Under the pieces are notes generated by a model, which searched no databases, had not been told where the DNA came from, and saw only the letters and a program-made list of their open reading frames with translations. 64,000 bases of DNA from Pseudomonas sp. PSB18 (GTDB taxonomy: Bacteria; Pseudomonadota; Gammaproteobacteria; Pseudomonadales; Pseudomonadaceae), in NCBI RefSeq assembly GCF_014596565.1, contig NZ_NOIN01000007.1, forward strand, positions 248,001-312,000, in the 5' to 3' direction. A program made the position numbers and the translations under genes. Positions 44,027-53,059 of this stretch are shown piece after piece. Positions within the stretch are counted from its first letter, which is position 1; every line of letters starts with the position of its first letter.

Positions 44027-44830
44027 CTACAAAGCACTATTCCACAAATCCGTCACCAGCATGCAACCCGGCGCGTGGGTGATGCACAGCGGGGGACGGG
44101 AGGCCTGGACCACCGATTGCGGGGTTACGCCACAGGCCCAGAACACCGGGATTTCATCCGCTTCGACCGGCACGGCGTCGCCGTAATCCGGTTTGTCCAG
44201 GGATTGAATGCCGATCAGCGACGGGTCGCCGATGTGGACCGGGGCGCCATGGACATTGGGCATACGCCCGGTGATCTGGATCGCCTGGATCGCCGCGGCG
44301 GCTTTCATCGGCCGCATGGTCACCACCATTTTGCCGGAGAGCCGGGCGGTGGGGCGGGTGTCGATGTTGGTCCGGAACATGGCGATGTTTCGCCCCAGAT
44401 CAATGTGCCGCAGCCGAATGCCGGCCTCCAGCAGCGGTTGTTCGAAGGAGAACGAGCAGCCCAGGGCGAAGGCAACCATGTCGTCCTGCCACAGATGTTC
44501 GATGTCCAGCGGCTCTTCGCTCAATTCGCCGTCACGGAAGACCCGGTAGCGGGGCACTTCGTGGCGAATATCGATGGCGCCACCCAGGTTGCGGAAGTAC
44601 GGATCTCCGGGTTCGGTCACGTCCAATATCGGGCAGGCCTGGCGATTGAGGGTGCAGTAGCGCAGGAACTCGTTGGCCCAATCGCCGGGCAGGATCACGA
44701 TATTGGCTTGTACCCGTCCCTTGCCCAGGCCGCTGGTGTGCCCCTGATATTGGCCGGCGGCGATGCTCTGGCGCAGGGCGAGGGGGGCGTACTGTTGCAG
44801 TTGTTCAAATGACAGGGCGGGAAGGGACAT
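44027..44830 (-). CDS. Putative hydro-lyase, DUF1445/YcsI family
   Basis: A 267-residue protein of the DUF1445 family, members of which are annotated as putative hydro-lyases and are related to D-glutamate cyclase. The motif ADEIPVFWACGVTPQSVVQASRPPLCITHAPGCMLVTD (seen split around the Cys of WACG) is the family signature; conserved Asp, His and Cys suggest a metal or acid-base active site. AAGGAG lies eight bases before the ATG. A longer upstream start has no binding site. It follows the LysR paralogue 2 on the same strand by 91 bases. The substrate is unknown; an amino acid or hydroxy acid is plausible. Confidence 0.88.
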   Translation of the reverse strand: MSLPALSFEQLQQYAPLALRQSIAAGQYQGHTSGLGKGRVQANIVILPGDWANEFLRYCTLNRQACPILDVTEPGDPYFRNLGGAIDIRHEVPRYRVFRDGELSEEPLDIEHLWQDDMVAFALGCSFSFEQPLLEAGIRLRHIDLGRNIAMFRTNIDTRPTARLSGKMVVTMRPMKAAAAIQAIQITGRMPNVHGAPVHIGDPSLIGIQSLDKPDYGDAVPVEADEIPVFWACGVTPQSVVQASRPPLCITHAPGCMLVTDLWNSAL

Positions 44831-44921
44831 CAGGGTTTCTCCTTGTGGTTGTCGGTCCTTTTTAGAAAACCCAGGCGATGACGTCCAACAAGGAATGTTG
44901 CTACCCCGCGACAAATAAAAG

Positions 44922-45869
44922 TTATTCGAGAGCCAGTGGGCCGTTGAGGCCGGGCGCCGCCACCATGCGTTGCGGACCGACATCAAGGGCATATTGACCC
45001 ACCACCTGGCGGCTCATCTGGACGATGCTCTCGATCAGTTCCAGCCCCACGCCCGCGCGCCAGGACGCCACGACGTTCAACTGGGGCAGGGAAGTACCCG
45101 GTTCCAACTGGGTCAGTTCACCACTCGCCAAGGGCTTGGCCACCAGCGCCGCGGGCAAGGCGCCAATACCGAAACCGTCGCGAATCAACCGCGTCATGGC
45201 CGACACCGAGTTGACGCAACTGACCCGTGGCGCGCTGATCCCCTGGGCATACAGCAGGTTGAGTACATCCTGATGCGGCCGTGATTGCTTGACGAACGTG
45301 ATGATGCGCTCACTCGCCATCTCGGCCAGCGACGCATAGGGCCGGGCATAGATCGATTGACTGGCGGCGATCCAGTGCATGGGGTAGTGCCCCAATTCGA
45401 GGTTGCGCACACTTTCGTGGCGGACCAGATCGGTCTGGAAGGCGATGTCCAGGTAACCCTTCTGCAACTGGTCGCACAGATTGCGTGCAGCGTCGGCGGT
45501 GATTTCGATTTCTACCGCTGGAAAGGCCTGCATCAGCATCGACATCAAGGGGCTCAGCCATGTGTGGATCACCGTATCCATCACGCCAATGCGCACCAGG
45601 CCTTGCTGCTCGGTGCCGGTGTCCAGCGATTGTTTCAGCGCACGCTGGACCTCGAGCATCTGCTCGGCATAGTTGAGCACCTTGAAGCCTTCGGGGGTCA
45701 GCGATACGCCCCGGGAATCCCGCACGAACAGGCGCAGGCCCAACTCGTCCTCCAGCGAGGCGATCCGGGCGGAAATCGCCGCCTGGGTGCTGAACATCTT
45801 TTCGGCGGTCAGGCTGAAGCTCTGCAGGCGGGCAACCCAGACGAAGGTTTCGAGGAACTTGAGGTTCAT
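44922..45869 (-). CDS. LysR-family regulator (paralogue 2 of 2)
   Basis: A 315-residue LysR regulator with the helix-turn-helix at 1-60 (NLKFLETFVWVARLQSFSLTAEKMFSTQAAISARI), nearly the same as in paralogue 1 apart from conservative changes. It diverges from the OprD porin gene across 254 bases and lies upstream of the DUF1445 gene on its own strand, so it could control both. The start is the ATG with AGAGAG before it rather than the upstream in-frame ATG. The effector is unknown. Confidence 0.92.
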   Translation of the reverse strand: MNLKFLETFVWVARLQSFSLTAEKMFSTQAAISARIASLEDELGLRLFVRDSRGVSLTPEGFKVLNYAEQMLEVQRALKQSLDTGTEQQGLVRIGVMDTVIHTWLSPLMSMLMQAFPAVEIEITADAARNLCDQLQKGYLDIAFQTDLVRHESVRNLELGHYPMHWIAASQSIYARPYASLAEMASERIITFVKQSRPHQDVLNLLYAQGISAPRVSCVNSVSAMTRLIRDGFGIGALPAALVAKPLASGELTQLEPGTSLPQLNVVASWRAGVGLELIESIVQMSRQVVGQYALDVGPQRMVAAPGLNGPLALE

Positions 45870-46123
45870 GACGGCTCTCTTGGCGCTTGTGGTTCTTATG
45901 TTTGCAATTGTTACTCCAGATCGGGTCATGGCCGGCATCAAATTTTCTTATGTCCGACCGGGCTTTTTTCCCGTTTGACGCTTTCAGAGCGTGGCGCGAA
46001 GAATCCATCCCGACGACGCAGCTCACTGCGCCCGTGTCCCAACGACAACGTCTTCACACAAGAATAACGAGGCGCCGCAGAGCCCCCCGAGAGGGTTCGC
46101 TCGCGCCGATAAAAGGAGCACGC

Positions 46124-47365
46124 ATGCAGCATTTCAGATCCTCCCAACGGATATACGCCCCAATCGGTACGGTGCTTGGCTTGAGCCTGATCGGCGTGCC
46201 CGCCGCCCAGGCGGACTTCATCGCCGACAGCAAAGGCAGCCTGGAGGCACGCAACTTCTACTTCAACCGCGACTTTCGCCAGGAAGGTTCACGGGACAAA
46301 GCCGAGGAATGGGCCCAGGGCTTTCTGCTGCGGATGGAGTCGGGCTACACCGCCGGCACCGTTGGCTTCGGCCTGGATGCCTTGGGCATGGCCGGTTTCA
46401 AGCTGGACTCGGGTGGTGGTACGGCGGGCACCAACCTGTTGCCGGCGGATTTGTCCGGAGGGTCGCAAGACCGCTACGGCGAACTGGGCCTGACCGCCAA
46501 GGTGCGCGTGTCCAACAGCACCCTCAAGGTGGGGACGCTGCAGATCAAGGACCCGGTGGTGAGCTCCAACGATACGCGGCTGTTGCCGGCGACGTTCAAG
46601 GGCGGGCTGTTGAACGTGCAGGAAATCGATCGCTTGAAACTGACCGGAGGGCAGTTCACCCAAATCAACGTCGTCGACTCCACCGACTATCAGGATATGA
46701 CTGCCAACCGCATCGGCGGTACCAGTGACAAGTTCCAGTTTGCCGGTGCGGACTATCAGTTCCTGCCGAACCTCACAGCGCAGTACCGTTATGGAAAGCT
46801 GCAGGACATCTACCAGCAGAACTACCTCGGCTTCGTTCACACCCTGGACCTGGGAGCCGGCCAAACGCTCAAGAGCGACGTGCGTTATTCTCGCAGCACC
46901 GAGGACGGCAACTTCCGCAACATCGACAACCAGGCCTTCGGCGCGCTGTTTACCTACAGTCTGGGTGGACATGCAGTGGGCCTGGGTTACCAGCGCATGA
47001 GTGGCGACGATCCTTTCCCGTACATCAGCCGCAGCGATCCGTACCTGGTCAACTTCGTCCAGATCGGCGACTTCGCCAACATCGACGAACGCTCCTGGCA
47101 AGCACGCTATGACTACAACTTTGCCGCGCTCGGTGTCCCCGGGTTGACCTTCATGACCCGCTACATTTCCGGGGACAACGTGCAACGTGCCGCGCCGGGG
47201 GAGGGCAAGGAGTGGGAACGCAACACCGATATTGCCTATGTCGTGCAGGACGGCACATTGAAAGGCCTCGGCTTGAAATGGCGCAACGCCTCGGTGCGAT
47301 CGAACTTTGGCAATGACCTGGATGAGAACCGGTTGATTGTCAGCTATACGATGGCGCTCTGGTAA
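46124..47365 (+). CDS. OprD-family outer membrane porin
   Basis: A 413-residue specific porin. A signal peptide ends near residue 31 (VPAAQADF), then come beta-barrel strands with the OprD-type motifs GSLEARNFYFNRDF and RMESGYTAGTVGFGLDALGM. It ends in the C-terminal aromatic W (MALW), as needed for outer membrane insertion. AAAAGGAG precedes the ATG. OprD members take up amino acids, aromatic acids or other carboxylates; a subgroup cannot be chosen here. It diverges from LysR paralogue 2 and likely supplies the substrate of the hydro-lyase. Confidence 0.93.
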   Translation: MQHFRSSQRIYAPIGTVLGLSLIGVPAAQADFIADSKGSLEARNFYFNRDFRQEGSRDKAEEWAQGFLLRMESGYTAGTVGFGLDALGMAGFKLDSGGGTAGTNLLPADLSGGSQDRYGELGLTAKVRVSNSTLKVGTLQIKDPVVSSNDTRLLPATFKGGLLNVQEIDRLKLTGGQFTQINVVDSTDYQDMTANRIGGTSDKFQFAGADYQFLPNLTAQYRYGKLQDIYQQNYLGFVHTLDLGAGQTLKSDVRYSRSTEDGNFRNIDNQAFGALFTYSLGGHAVGLGYQRMSGDDPFPYISRSDPYLVNFVQIGDFANIDERSWQARYDYNFAALGVPGLTFMTRYISGDNVQRAAPGEGKEWERNTDIAYVVQDGTLKGLGLKWRNASVRSNFGNDLDENRLIVSYTMALW

Positions 47366-47382
47366 AAAAGGGCGCGCATCAA

Positions 47383-47406
47383 GGCGCTGTTCAAAAGAAC
47401 GGCGCC
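47383..47406 (+). terminator. Hairpin after the OprD gene
   Basis: GGCGCTGTTC pairs with GAACGGCGCC around AAAA (one G-U pair). It lies 17 bases after the stop, but the following run is A-rich (GAAAACAAGTTAAAAAATATAA), so its strength as a rho-independent terminator is doubtful. Confidence 0.5.
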
Positions 47407-47580
47407 GAAAACAAGTTAAAAAATATAATCAATTTTTTCATGGGCTTGCGGTTTTTTGCCGCTGCCCCAGGGTTTCAGAAAACGGTGTCGCTCGATCTCG
47501 GCGTTGCGCGACATGCTCTTCTTTTTGGTCTGATCCCAGTATTTACTGGCTATAAAGCCATCCATCCGACTGCTGAAAAT
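47407..47580 (+). other. AT-rich intergenic segment, possible small RNA before a terminator
   Basis: No protein is supported here. The segment is unusually AT-rich for this genome, has a TATAAT at 47424-47429 without a convincing -35, and a small hairpin TGGCT-ATAA-AGCCA near 47547-47560. It ends at a strong terminator on the plus strand, 216 bases after the OprD stop. Either OprD read-through or a separate short transcript could use it. The function is inferred only. Confidence 0.35.
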
Positions 47581-47616
47581 AAGGAAACCTATGGGTTTCC
47601 TTTGTTTCGTTTTTTG
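47581..47616 (+). terminator. Strong rho-independent terminator between OprD and calB
   Basis: AAGGAAACC and GGTTTCCTT form a perfect 9-bp stem around TATG, followed by TGTTTCGTTTTTTG. It acts on the plus strand, before the calB promoter region (47617-47705), in which no further gene is seen. Confidence 0.85.
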
Positions 47617-47705
47617 TCATACTCCACCCTGCGAGTCGGCAGAGGTGCCTGCTCGCCCGGTATTAGTACTGGCTAATAACAATTCCACCAGCAGGAACCT
47701 ACGCC

Positions 47706-49148
47706 ATGAGTATTCTCGGTCACCACGCTACAGCGGCTCCCGCCGAACAACTCGCTACCGCGCTCGCACGCATGAAGCAGGCTCACCTGGACGAAGGGCC
47801 CGCAAGCCTGGCGTTGCGCCGTGACCGTCTGGATCGGGCGATTGCCCTGCTGCTGGACAACCGTGAAGCCATCGTCGCGGCGGTGTCCGCGGACTTTGGC
47901 AACCGCAGTCGCGAACAGACCCTGCTGTCCGACATCGCCGGGTCGGTAGCAAGTCTCAAGCATTGCCGCGAGCACCTGGCCGAGTGGATGCAGTCAGAAA
48001 CGCACCCGGCCCCGTTTCCGGGTTGTGAAGCCCGGGTCGACTACCAGCCGTTGGGCGTCGTAGGGGTGATCAGCCCATGGAACTTTCCCATCGTGTTGGC
48101 CTTTGGACCGTTGGCGAGCATTCTTGCTGCCGGCAACCGGGCCATGCTCAAACCTTCGGAGCTGACCCCGCGTACCTCGGCGTTGATCGACGAGTTGATC
48201 GCCCGCTATTTCGACGAACGCGAGCTCTGCACGGTGCTGGGCGATGCCGAGGTCGGGGCGCTGTTCAGTGCACAGCCTTTCGACCACCTGATCTTTACCG
48301 GTGGGACGTCGGTGGCCCGGCACATCATGCGTGCCGCCTCGGACAACCTGGTGCCGGTGACGTTGGAGCTGGGTGGCAAGTCTCCGGTACTGGTTTCCCG
48401 TAGTGCCGACCTGGCTACCGTGGTGCAGCGGATCCTGACGGTGAAGACCTTCAACGCCGGGCAGATCTGCCTGGCCCCGGACTATCTGCTGCTGCCGGAA
48501 GAGTTGCTGGAGGACTTCGTCGGCGAGGCCATCGGTTTCGTCAGTGCCATGTACCCGACCCTGCGCGACAACGCCGACTACACGTCGATCATCAACCCGC
48601 GCAATTTCGACCGTCTGCGGGGCTACCTCGCCGATGCCGAGGCCAAAGGCGCGCGACTAGTGGAGATCAACCCCGCGCAAGAAGACCTGAGCGACCGCGA
48701 GATCCGCAAGATCGCCCCAACCCTGGTGCTCGATCCCAGTGAGGAAATGCAGGTACTGCGCGAGGAAATCTTCGGTCCGCTGCTGCCGATCAAAACCTAT
48801 CGCGACTTCGCCACGGCCATCGACTACGTCAACGGGCAGCCTCGGCCGTTGGCGGCCTATTATTTCGGCGAGGATGCGAGTGAGCGCGACCAGGTGCTGG
48901 AACGCACGACGTCGGGCGGGGTGGTGATCAACGACGTGATGAGCCATGTGCTGTTCGAGGCACTGCCTTTTGGCGGGGTCGGTCACTCAGGCATGGGGGC
49001 CTATCATGGCGTCTATGGTTTCCGTACCTTCAGCCATGCCAAGGCGGTGGTGGTGCAAAGCGCCATCGGTGAGTCCAACCTGGCGATGCGTGCTCCCTAC
49101 GGCCCGATGATCCATGGCCTGCTCGACCACTTGCTGACGGCCAACTGA
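47706..49148 (+). CDS. calB: Coniferyl aldehyde dehydrogenase
   Basis: A 480-residue NAD(P)-dependent aldehyde dehydrogenase. Cys255 in NAGQICLAPDY is the catalytic thiol, Glu221 lies in TLELGGKSP, and the nucleotide-binding SPWNFP and FTGG motifs are present. The shape of the N-terminus and the C-terminus (FGGVGHSGMGAYHGVYGFRTFSHAKAVV) is that of the coniferyl aldehyde dehydrogenase group (CalB), which oxidises coniferyl aldehyde to ferulate. An AGGA sits before the ATG. A coniferyl alcohol dehydrogenase-like SDR lies 4 kb further on, which supports the name. It heads a unit with the alpha/beta hydrolase gene 19 bases after its stop. Confidence 0.85.
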   Translation: MSILGHHATAAPAEQLATALARMKQAHLDEGPASLALRRDRLDRAIALLLDNREAIVAAVSADFGNRSREQTLLSDIAGSVASLKHCREHLAEWMQSETHPAPFPGCEARVDYQPLGVVGVISPWNFPIVLAFGPLASILAAGNRAMLKPSELTPRTSALIDELIARYFDERELCTVLGDAEVGALFSAQPFDHLIFTGGTSVARHIMRAASDNLVPVTLELGGKSPVLVSRSADLATVVQRILTVKTFNAGQICLAPDYLLLPEELLEDFVGEAIGFVSAMYPTLRDNADYTSIINPRNFDRLRGYLADAEAKGARLVEINPAQEDLSDREIRKIAPTLVLDPSEEMQVLREEIFGPLLPIKTYRDFATAIDYVNGQPRPLAAYYFGEDASERDQVLERTTSGGVVINDVMSHVLFEALPFGGVGHSGMGAYHGVYGFRTFSHAKAVVVQSAIGESNLAMRAPYGPMIHGLLDHLLTAN

Positions 49149-49167
49149 GCCACCCGGGAGTCTGATC

Positions 49168-50103
49168 ATGAACCTGCTGCAAACGCTCAAGGCCAAGCTG
49201 CTGCGCGCCCTTGCCAAGCGCATGAAGGCCAAATTCGTCTACGACGCGGCACGCTATCCGTTGCGCTCGGTAGACGAGCGGCACATCCCGACAGCCTGGG
49301 GGCCGGCGCGGGCGCTGTTCTACTGGCCCGATACGTCGCCTGGGGAACCGCTCCCGGTGTACCTGAACCTGCATGGCGGTGGATTCGTCGCCGGGGTGCC
49401 GGAGCACGACGACAGCTATTGCCGCCGTCTGGCCCACAACCTGGGGTGCCTGGTGGTCAATCTGGATTATGTCCTGGCGCCCGAGCATCCTTTTCCCGCA
49501 GGTTTGCGTCAGAGCTTCGAGGTGCTGGAGTGGTTGGCCGGGCAGGGCGCGGCGCTGGGTATCGACCCACAGCGCATCGCTGTCGGCGGGCATAGCGCGG
49601 GTGGCAACCTGGCGGCGGGCCTGGCCAATCTGGCGCGGGGGCATCAGCGACTCCGGGTGGTGCACCAGGTCATCGACTATGCGGCGCTGGACGTCTCCCA
49701 GGCTCCTGAGCTGAAGCGCTCGCCCATCGACAAACCGCTGCTCGGCGTGGGCCTGATGCGCTTCTTCAACCAGTGTTACCTGAGCGACCCGGCCCAGGCC
49801 CACGATCCCCTCGTCTCGCCATTACTGGCGCCGGTCGAGGCATTACGCGGCCTGCCAGCCGCCACATTGATCACCGCCGAGTACGATATCCTGCGCGCCG
49901 AAGGCCAGGCCTATGGGGAGAAACTGCGCCAGGCCGGCGTTGCGGTGAACGAGAGAATGTTCCCAGGCTGCGATCATATGTTCACTCACCTGGGGCCGGA
50001 TGCTTCTGCGGATGAAGCATGGCAGTTCATTGAGGATGCGTTGCGCGGGGCTTTTGAGGGGGTGGTGGAAGAGGTCGATGGCGCAAGGGTCGGAAGTCTC
50101 TGA
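49168..50103 (+). CDS. Alpha/beta hydrolase of the hormone-sensitive lipase family
   Basis: A 311-residue esterase-like enzyme. The oxyanion motif HGGG is at 69-72 (LNLHGGGFVAG), the nucleophile Ser143 lies in GHSAGGN, and later AEYDILRAEG and GCDHMFTHLG supply the Asp and His. This is the type IV (HSL) esterase pattern. GGGAG precedes the ATG. It is probably co-transcribed with calB and may release aromatic alcohols from esters before oxidation; the substrate is inferred from context. A long REP element follows it. Confidence 0.9.
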   Translation: MNLLQTLKAKLLRALAKRMKAKFVYDAARYPLRSVDERHIPTAWGPARALFYWPDTSPGEPLPVYLNLHGGGFVAGVPEHDDSYCRRLAHNLGCLVVNLDYVLAPEHPFPAGLRQSFEVLEWLAGQGAALGIDPQRIAVGGHSAGGNLAAGLANLARGHQRLRVVHQVIDYAALDVSQAPELKRSPIDKPLLGVGLMRFFNQCYLSDPAQAHDPLVSPLLAPVEALRGLPAATLITAEYDILRAEGQAYGEKLRQAGVAVNERMFPGCDHMFTHLGPDASADEAWQFIEDALRGAFEGVVEEVDGARVGSL

Positions 50104-50109
50104 GCCCCC

Positions 50110-50240
50110 TGTGGCGAGGGGATTTATCCCCGCTGGGCTGCGAAGCAGACCCAATGCAGCCGACTCAATTAGCATGACACACCGAGTTGTCTGCTTTGGG
50201 GCCGCTTCGCAGCCCAGCGGGGATAAATCCCCTCGCCACA
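50110..50240. repeat. Long inverted repeat (family B REP pair) with large spacer
   Basis: TGTGGCGAGGGGATTTATCC and its reverse complement bound the element; inner arms CCCCGCTGGGCTGCGAAGCA and GCTTCGCAGCCCAGCGGGG pair as well, leaving a loop of about 40 bases. It separates the hydrolase gene from the TetR gene. Confidence 0.85.
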
Positions 50241-50286
50241 AGGTACTATGTTGCTTGTTTGATCAACGCTAGCCAGGATGCCCGTC

Positions 50287-50937
50287 ATGCCTGAAACCAC
50301 CCCACAGGCCGTCAGGCGCGGCCGGCCGCCGTTGCGCAGTCGCGAGGAGCAGATGAGTCTGTTGCTCGATGCGGCGGCACAGATACTCGGCAGTGGCAAC
50401 TTCGCCAACGTCACCATGGACACCATCGCCCGCGCCGCCGGCATCTCGAAGAAAACCCTGTACCAGCTCGTGACGAGCAAGGAAGCGCTGCTTTCGCAGT
50501 TGGTGGCCCGGGACCTGTCGACCCTTGAGCTGTTGTTGGAAAGCGGTATCGACTGCGCCGAGGACCTGCTCAGTGAACTGCGCATGTACCTGACCCTATG
50601 GGCACGCCTGACCTTGTCGCCGTTGGCGCTGGGGCTCTACTTGATGGCCGCGCAAGGACGCGAGACGGCACCGGACATCGCCAGGATCTGGTACCAGGAG
50701 GGCGCCGAGCGATGCCTGGGGCTGTTGCGCAGCTGGTTGGACAAGGCGGCGGGCAAGGGGCTTTTGGCACGTGGGGATGTCGAGCCGGCGGTCGAGCTGA
50801 TCGATGCATTGTTGATCTCGCAACCGCTCAAGCTGTTCACCCTCGGAGTCCAGCAGAGTTGGTCCGACGAGCAGATCGGTCAACGGGTCGACGTGGCCCT
50901 CGAGATGTTTGGGCGTTGCTTCATCCAGCACGAATAG
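50287..50937 (+). CDS. TetR-family transcriptional regulator
   Basis: A 216-residue repressor-type regulator. The helix-turn-helix is near 15-65 (LLDAAAQILGSGNFANVTMDTIARAAGISKKTLYQLVTSKEALLSQLV). The C-terminal ligand domain (about 80-215) has a C-terminal domain of the TetR_C type. The ATG nine bases inside the longest frame was chosen because AGGA then lies at the correct distance. It lies between the calB-hydrolase unit and the sigma-54 activator and could control either, or the RND transport genes; no operator was identified. Confidence 0.9.
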   Translation: MPETTPQAVRRGRPPLRSREEQMSLLLDAAAQILGSGNFANVTMDTIARAAGISKKTLYQLVTSKEALLSQLVARDLSTLELLLESGIDCAEDLLSELRMYLTLWARLTLSPLALGLYLMAAQGRETAPDIARIWYQEGAERCLGLLRSWLDKAAGKGLLARGDVEPAVELIDALLISQPLKLFTLGVQQSWSDEQIGQRVDVALEMFGRCFIQHE

Positions 50938-50964
50938 AGTTGAGATGAGCCTTTGGCAAGAGAA

Positions 50965-51054
50965 CTGTGGGAGCAAGGCTTGCCCGCGATGAAAGCGCCG
51001 TGGTTTCAGGACAAACCGCGTTAACTTCATCGCGGGCAAGCCTTGCTCCTACAG
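50965..51054. repeat. Inverted REP-like pair (GGAGCAAGGCTTGCCCGC variant)
   Basis: CTGTGGGAGCAAGGCTTGCC and a nearly perfect reverse complement (CGGGCAAGCCTTGCTCCTAC) bound the element. The core differs from the family A units (AAGGCTTG in place of GAGCCTGC), so it is a third subtype. It separates the convergent TetR and sigma-54 activator genes. Confidence 0.75.
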
Positions 51055-51073
51055 ATACTCTCGCCATGGATCA

Positions 51074-52897
51074 TTAATCTCCCCCCGAACGCCGCGACAG
51101 CCGATAAGACAATTGAGCACGGGTCAGCCCAAGCCGACGCGCGGCCTCGGAGACATTGCCTTTCACCTCGGCCAGGCAATGGTCGATCATCGTTTCCTCG
51201 ATCTCCTGCAGCGACATCCGACTCAGGTCCTTGCCGCCGAACAAGGCCTGGATCGCTTCATTGCCGGCAGGGGCAGGCGCGACCGGCGCAGGGGCGGCTG
51301 GGTCATTGGGGGCTGCCGCCAATTGGCCCCGGTTGCCAATGGAAAACATCGGCTGGGCCAGGCGTTCGCCACTGGTGAACAGGTGGGCCAGGTCGATGGC
51401 CCCGCCATCCGGCGCACTGATCACGCCGCGCTCCACCAGGTTCTGCAGCTCGCGGATATTGCCCGGAAAGTCATAGGCAAGCAGGGTGTCCGCCGTGCGC
51501 GGGGTGAAGCCGCTGATCTGCCGGCCATGATGGCGGGTGAAGCGGTGCAGGAAGTGAGTCATCAGCAACGGGATGTCTTCCTTGCGTTCGCGCAGGGGCG
51601 GCAGGTGGATCGGGAAGACATTCAAGCGGAAGAACAAGTCTTCGCGAAACTCGCCGCGTTGGGCAGCGGCACGCAGGTCGACGTTGGTCGCGGCGACCAC
51701 CCGCACATCGACCTTCAAGGTACGGCTGCCGCCGACCCGCTCGATCTCACCTTCCTGCAGGGCTCGCAGCAATTTGCCTTGGGCGACCAGACTGAGGGTG
51801 GCGATTTCGTCGAGGAACAGCGTGCCGCCATCGGCGCGCTCGAAACGTCCGGCGCGGGATTGGGTGGCCCCGGTGAAGGCCCCGCGCTCGACGCCAAACA
51901 GCTCCGACTCCATCAGGTTTTCCGGAATGGCGGCGCAGTTGATCGCGACAAAAGGTGCATCGTGTCGCGGGCTGATGCGGTGCAGCATGCGTGCGAACAT
52001 TTCCTTGCCGACGCCGGATTCACCGGTGAACAGCACGGTCGCCTGGGTCGGTGCGACCCGGCGCAGCATGTGGCAGGCAGCGTTGAAGGCCGAGGAAATA
52101 CCGACCATGTCGCCGTCCTGGGTCGCTTGCGGATCGGCTTGCGGAGTGGACGGCAATACACCCTTGCCGCCAGGGCTGGGAGGAATCGTGCTACGCCCGC
52201 CGCTGCTGACGAAAGGTTCCGCTTTCAGGGCGGCCAGGTCCTCTTCCGCATCGTCCCATTCTTCTGCGGGTTTACCGATCAGCCGGCAGATGCTGGAACC
52301 GGTGGAGCGACATTCGACCTCGCGGTAGAGGATCAATCGACCGACCATCGCCGAGGTGTATCCGGTGGCATAGCCAGTCTGCATCCAGCACGCCGGCTCG
52401 GTGCCGATGCCGAACTGGGCGATGTGCTCGTCATCCTCGCTGGAGTGGTGCCAGAGGAATTCGCCGTAATAGGTGCCCAGGTTCATGTCGAATTCGAAAT
52501 GCACCGGCTCGACTTTAACTGCGCCTTCGATGGCATGGATGATCGGGCCGGCGGCAAACAGCGCCAGGAAGTCGGCCTCGGGGAAGCGTTCCTTGATCAG
52601 TGCCGCATCCCGGGCACCGCAGTGGTAGCCGGTGCGCAGCAGGATGCCACGGGCACGGGCCAGGCCCATGCTTTCAATCATCTCCCGCCGAAGCGCGCCG
52701 ACGCCGCTGCTGTGCATCAACAGCATGCGTGCGCCGTTGAGCCAGATGCGCCCGTCGCCCGGGCTGAACATCAGGCATTCGGTCAGATCCTGCAGGGTAG
52801 GGGCCGTGCCGGGAGGCAACTGCTCGCTGGCGCCGCGCACGGGTTTCTTTCGGACTCCGCCGGAGAGTTCGGCCAAAGAGATCAGCTTGTCTGCCAT
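51074..52897 (-). CDS. Sigma-54-dependent activator, XylR/V4R class
   Basis: A 607-residue enhancer-binding protein. Residues 30-125 form the XylR_N sensor region and 140-210 the V4R domain (PACWMQTGYATGYTSAMVGRLILYREVECRSTGSS). The central AAA+ domain (about 275-500) has GESGVGKEMF (Walker A), the sigma-54 contact loop GAFTGA, and DEIATLSL. The C-terminal Fis-type helix-turn-helix is about 560-604 (EAARRLGLTRAQLSYRL). Relatives XylR, DmpR and AreR/CalR-like proteins bind aromatic compounds directly in the V4R region. It diverges from the SDR gene across 274 bases that hold a sigma-54 promoter for that gene, so a coniferyl alcohol or related ligand is likely. Confidence 0.94.
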   Translation of the reverse strand: MADKLISLAELSGGVRKKPVRGASEQLPPGTAPTLQDLTECLMFSPGDGRIWLNGARMLLMHSSGVGALRREMIESMGLARARGILLRTGYHCGARDAALIKERFPEADFLALFAAGPIIHAIEGAVKVEPVHFEFDMNLGTYYGEFLWHHSSEDDEHIAQFGIGTEPACWMQTGYATGYTSAMVGRLILYREVECRSTGSSICRLIGKPAEEWDDAEEDLAALKAEPFVSSGGRSTIPPSPGGKGVLPSTPQADPQATQDGDMVGISSAFNAACHMLRRVAPTQATVLFTGESGVGKEMFARMLHRISPRHDAPFVAINCAAIPENLMESELFGVERGAFTGATQSRAGRFERADGGTLFLDEIATLSLVAQGKLLRALQEGEIERVGGSRTLKVDVRVVAATNVDLRAAAQRGEFREDLFFRLNVFPIHLPPLRERKEDIPLLMTHFLHRFTRHHGRQISGFTPRTADTLLAYDFPGNIRELQNLVERGVISAPDGGAIDLAHLFTSGERLAQPMFSIGNRGQLAAAPNDPAAPAPVAPAPAGNEAIQALFGGKDLSRMSLQEIEETMIDHCLAEVKGNVSEAARRLGLTRAQLSYRLSRRSGGD

Positions 52898-52936
52898 CGG
52901 AAATCCTTAATATGAGTAATCATAATCCGCATAGTG

Positions 52937-52952
52937 CAGCATGAAATTGCTG
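52937..52952 (+). promoter_or_regulatory. Candidate activator-binding inverted repeat (UAS)
   Basis: CAGCA-TGAAAT-TGCTG is an inverted repeat with 5-bp arms, placed about 108-123 bases before the -24 element. This is the usual distance for a site bound by a sigma-54 activator. Whether the regulator binds it is inferred. Confidence 0.35.
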
Positions 52953-53059
52953 AAATCATCACTTTTTTCGACCCTCGATTTCCCCTGCATCACGCCGTTA
53001 TCCGTCAAGAATGCCTGTATGCCGCGTGCTTGAGCGGTCGCCCGGTCGTTATCGAGAGA

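Noticed and set aside
47617..47705. Sigma-54 promoter before calB
   Set aside because: All GG/GC pairs in this gap have wrong spacing; the closest one is eleven bases apart instead of ten.
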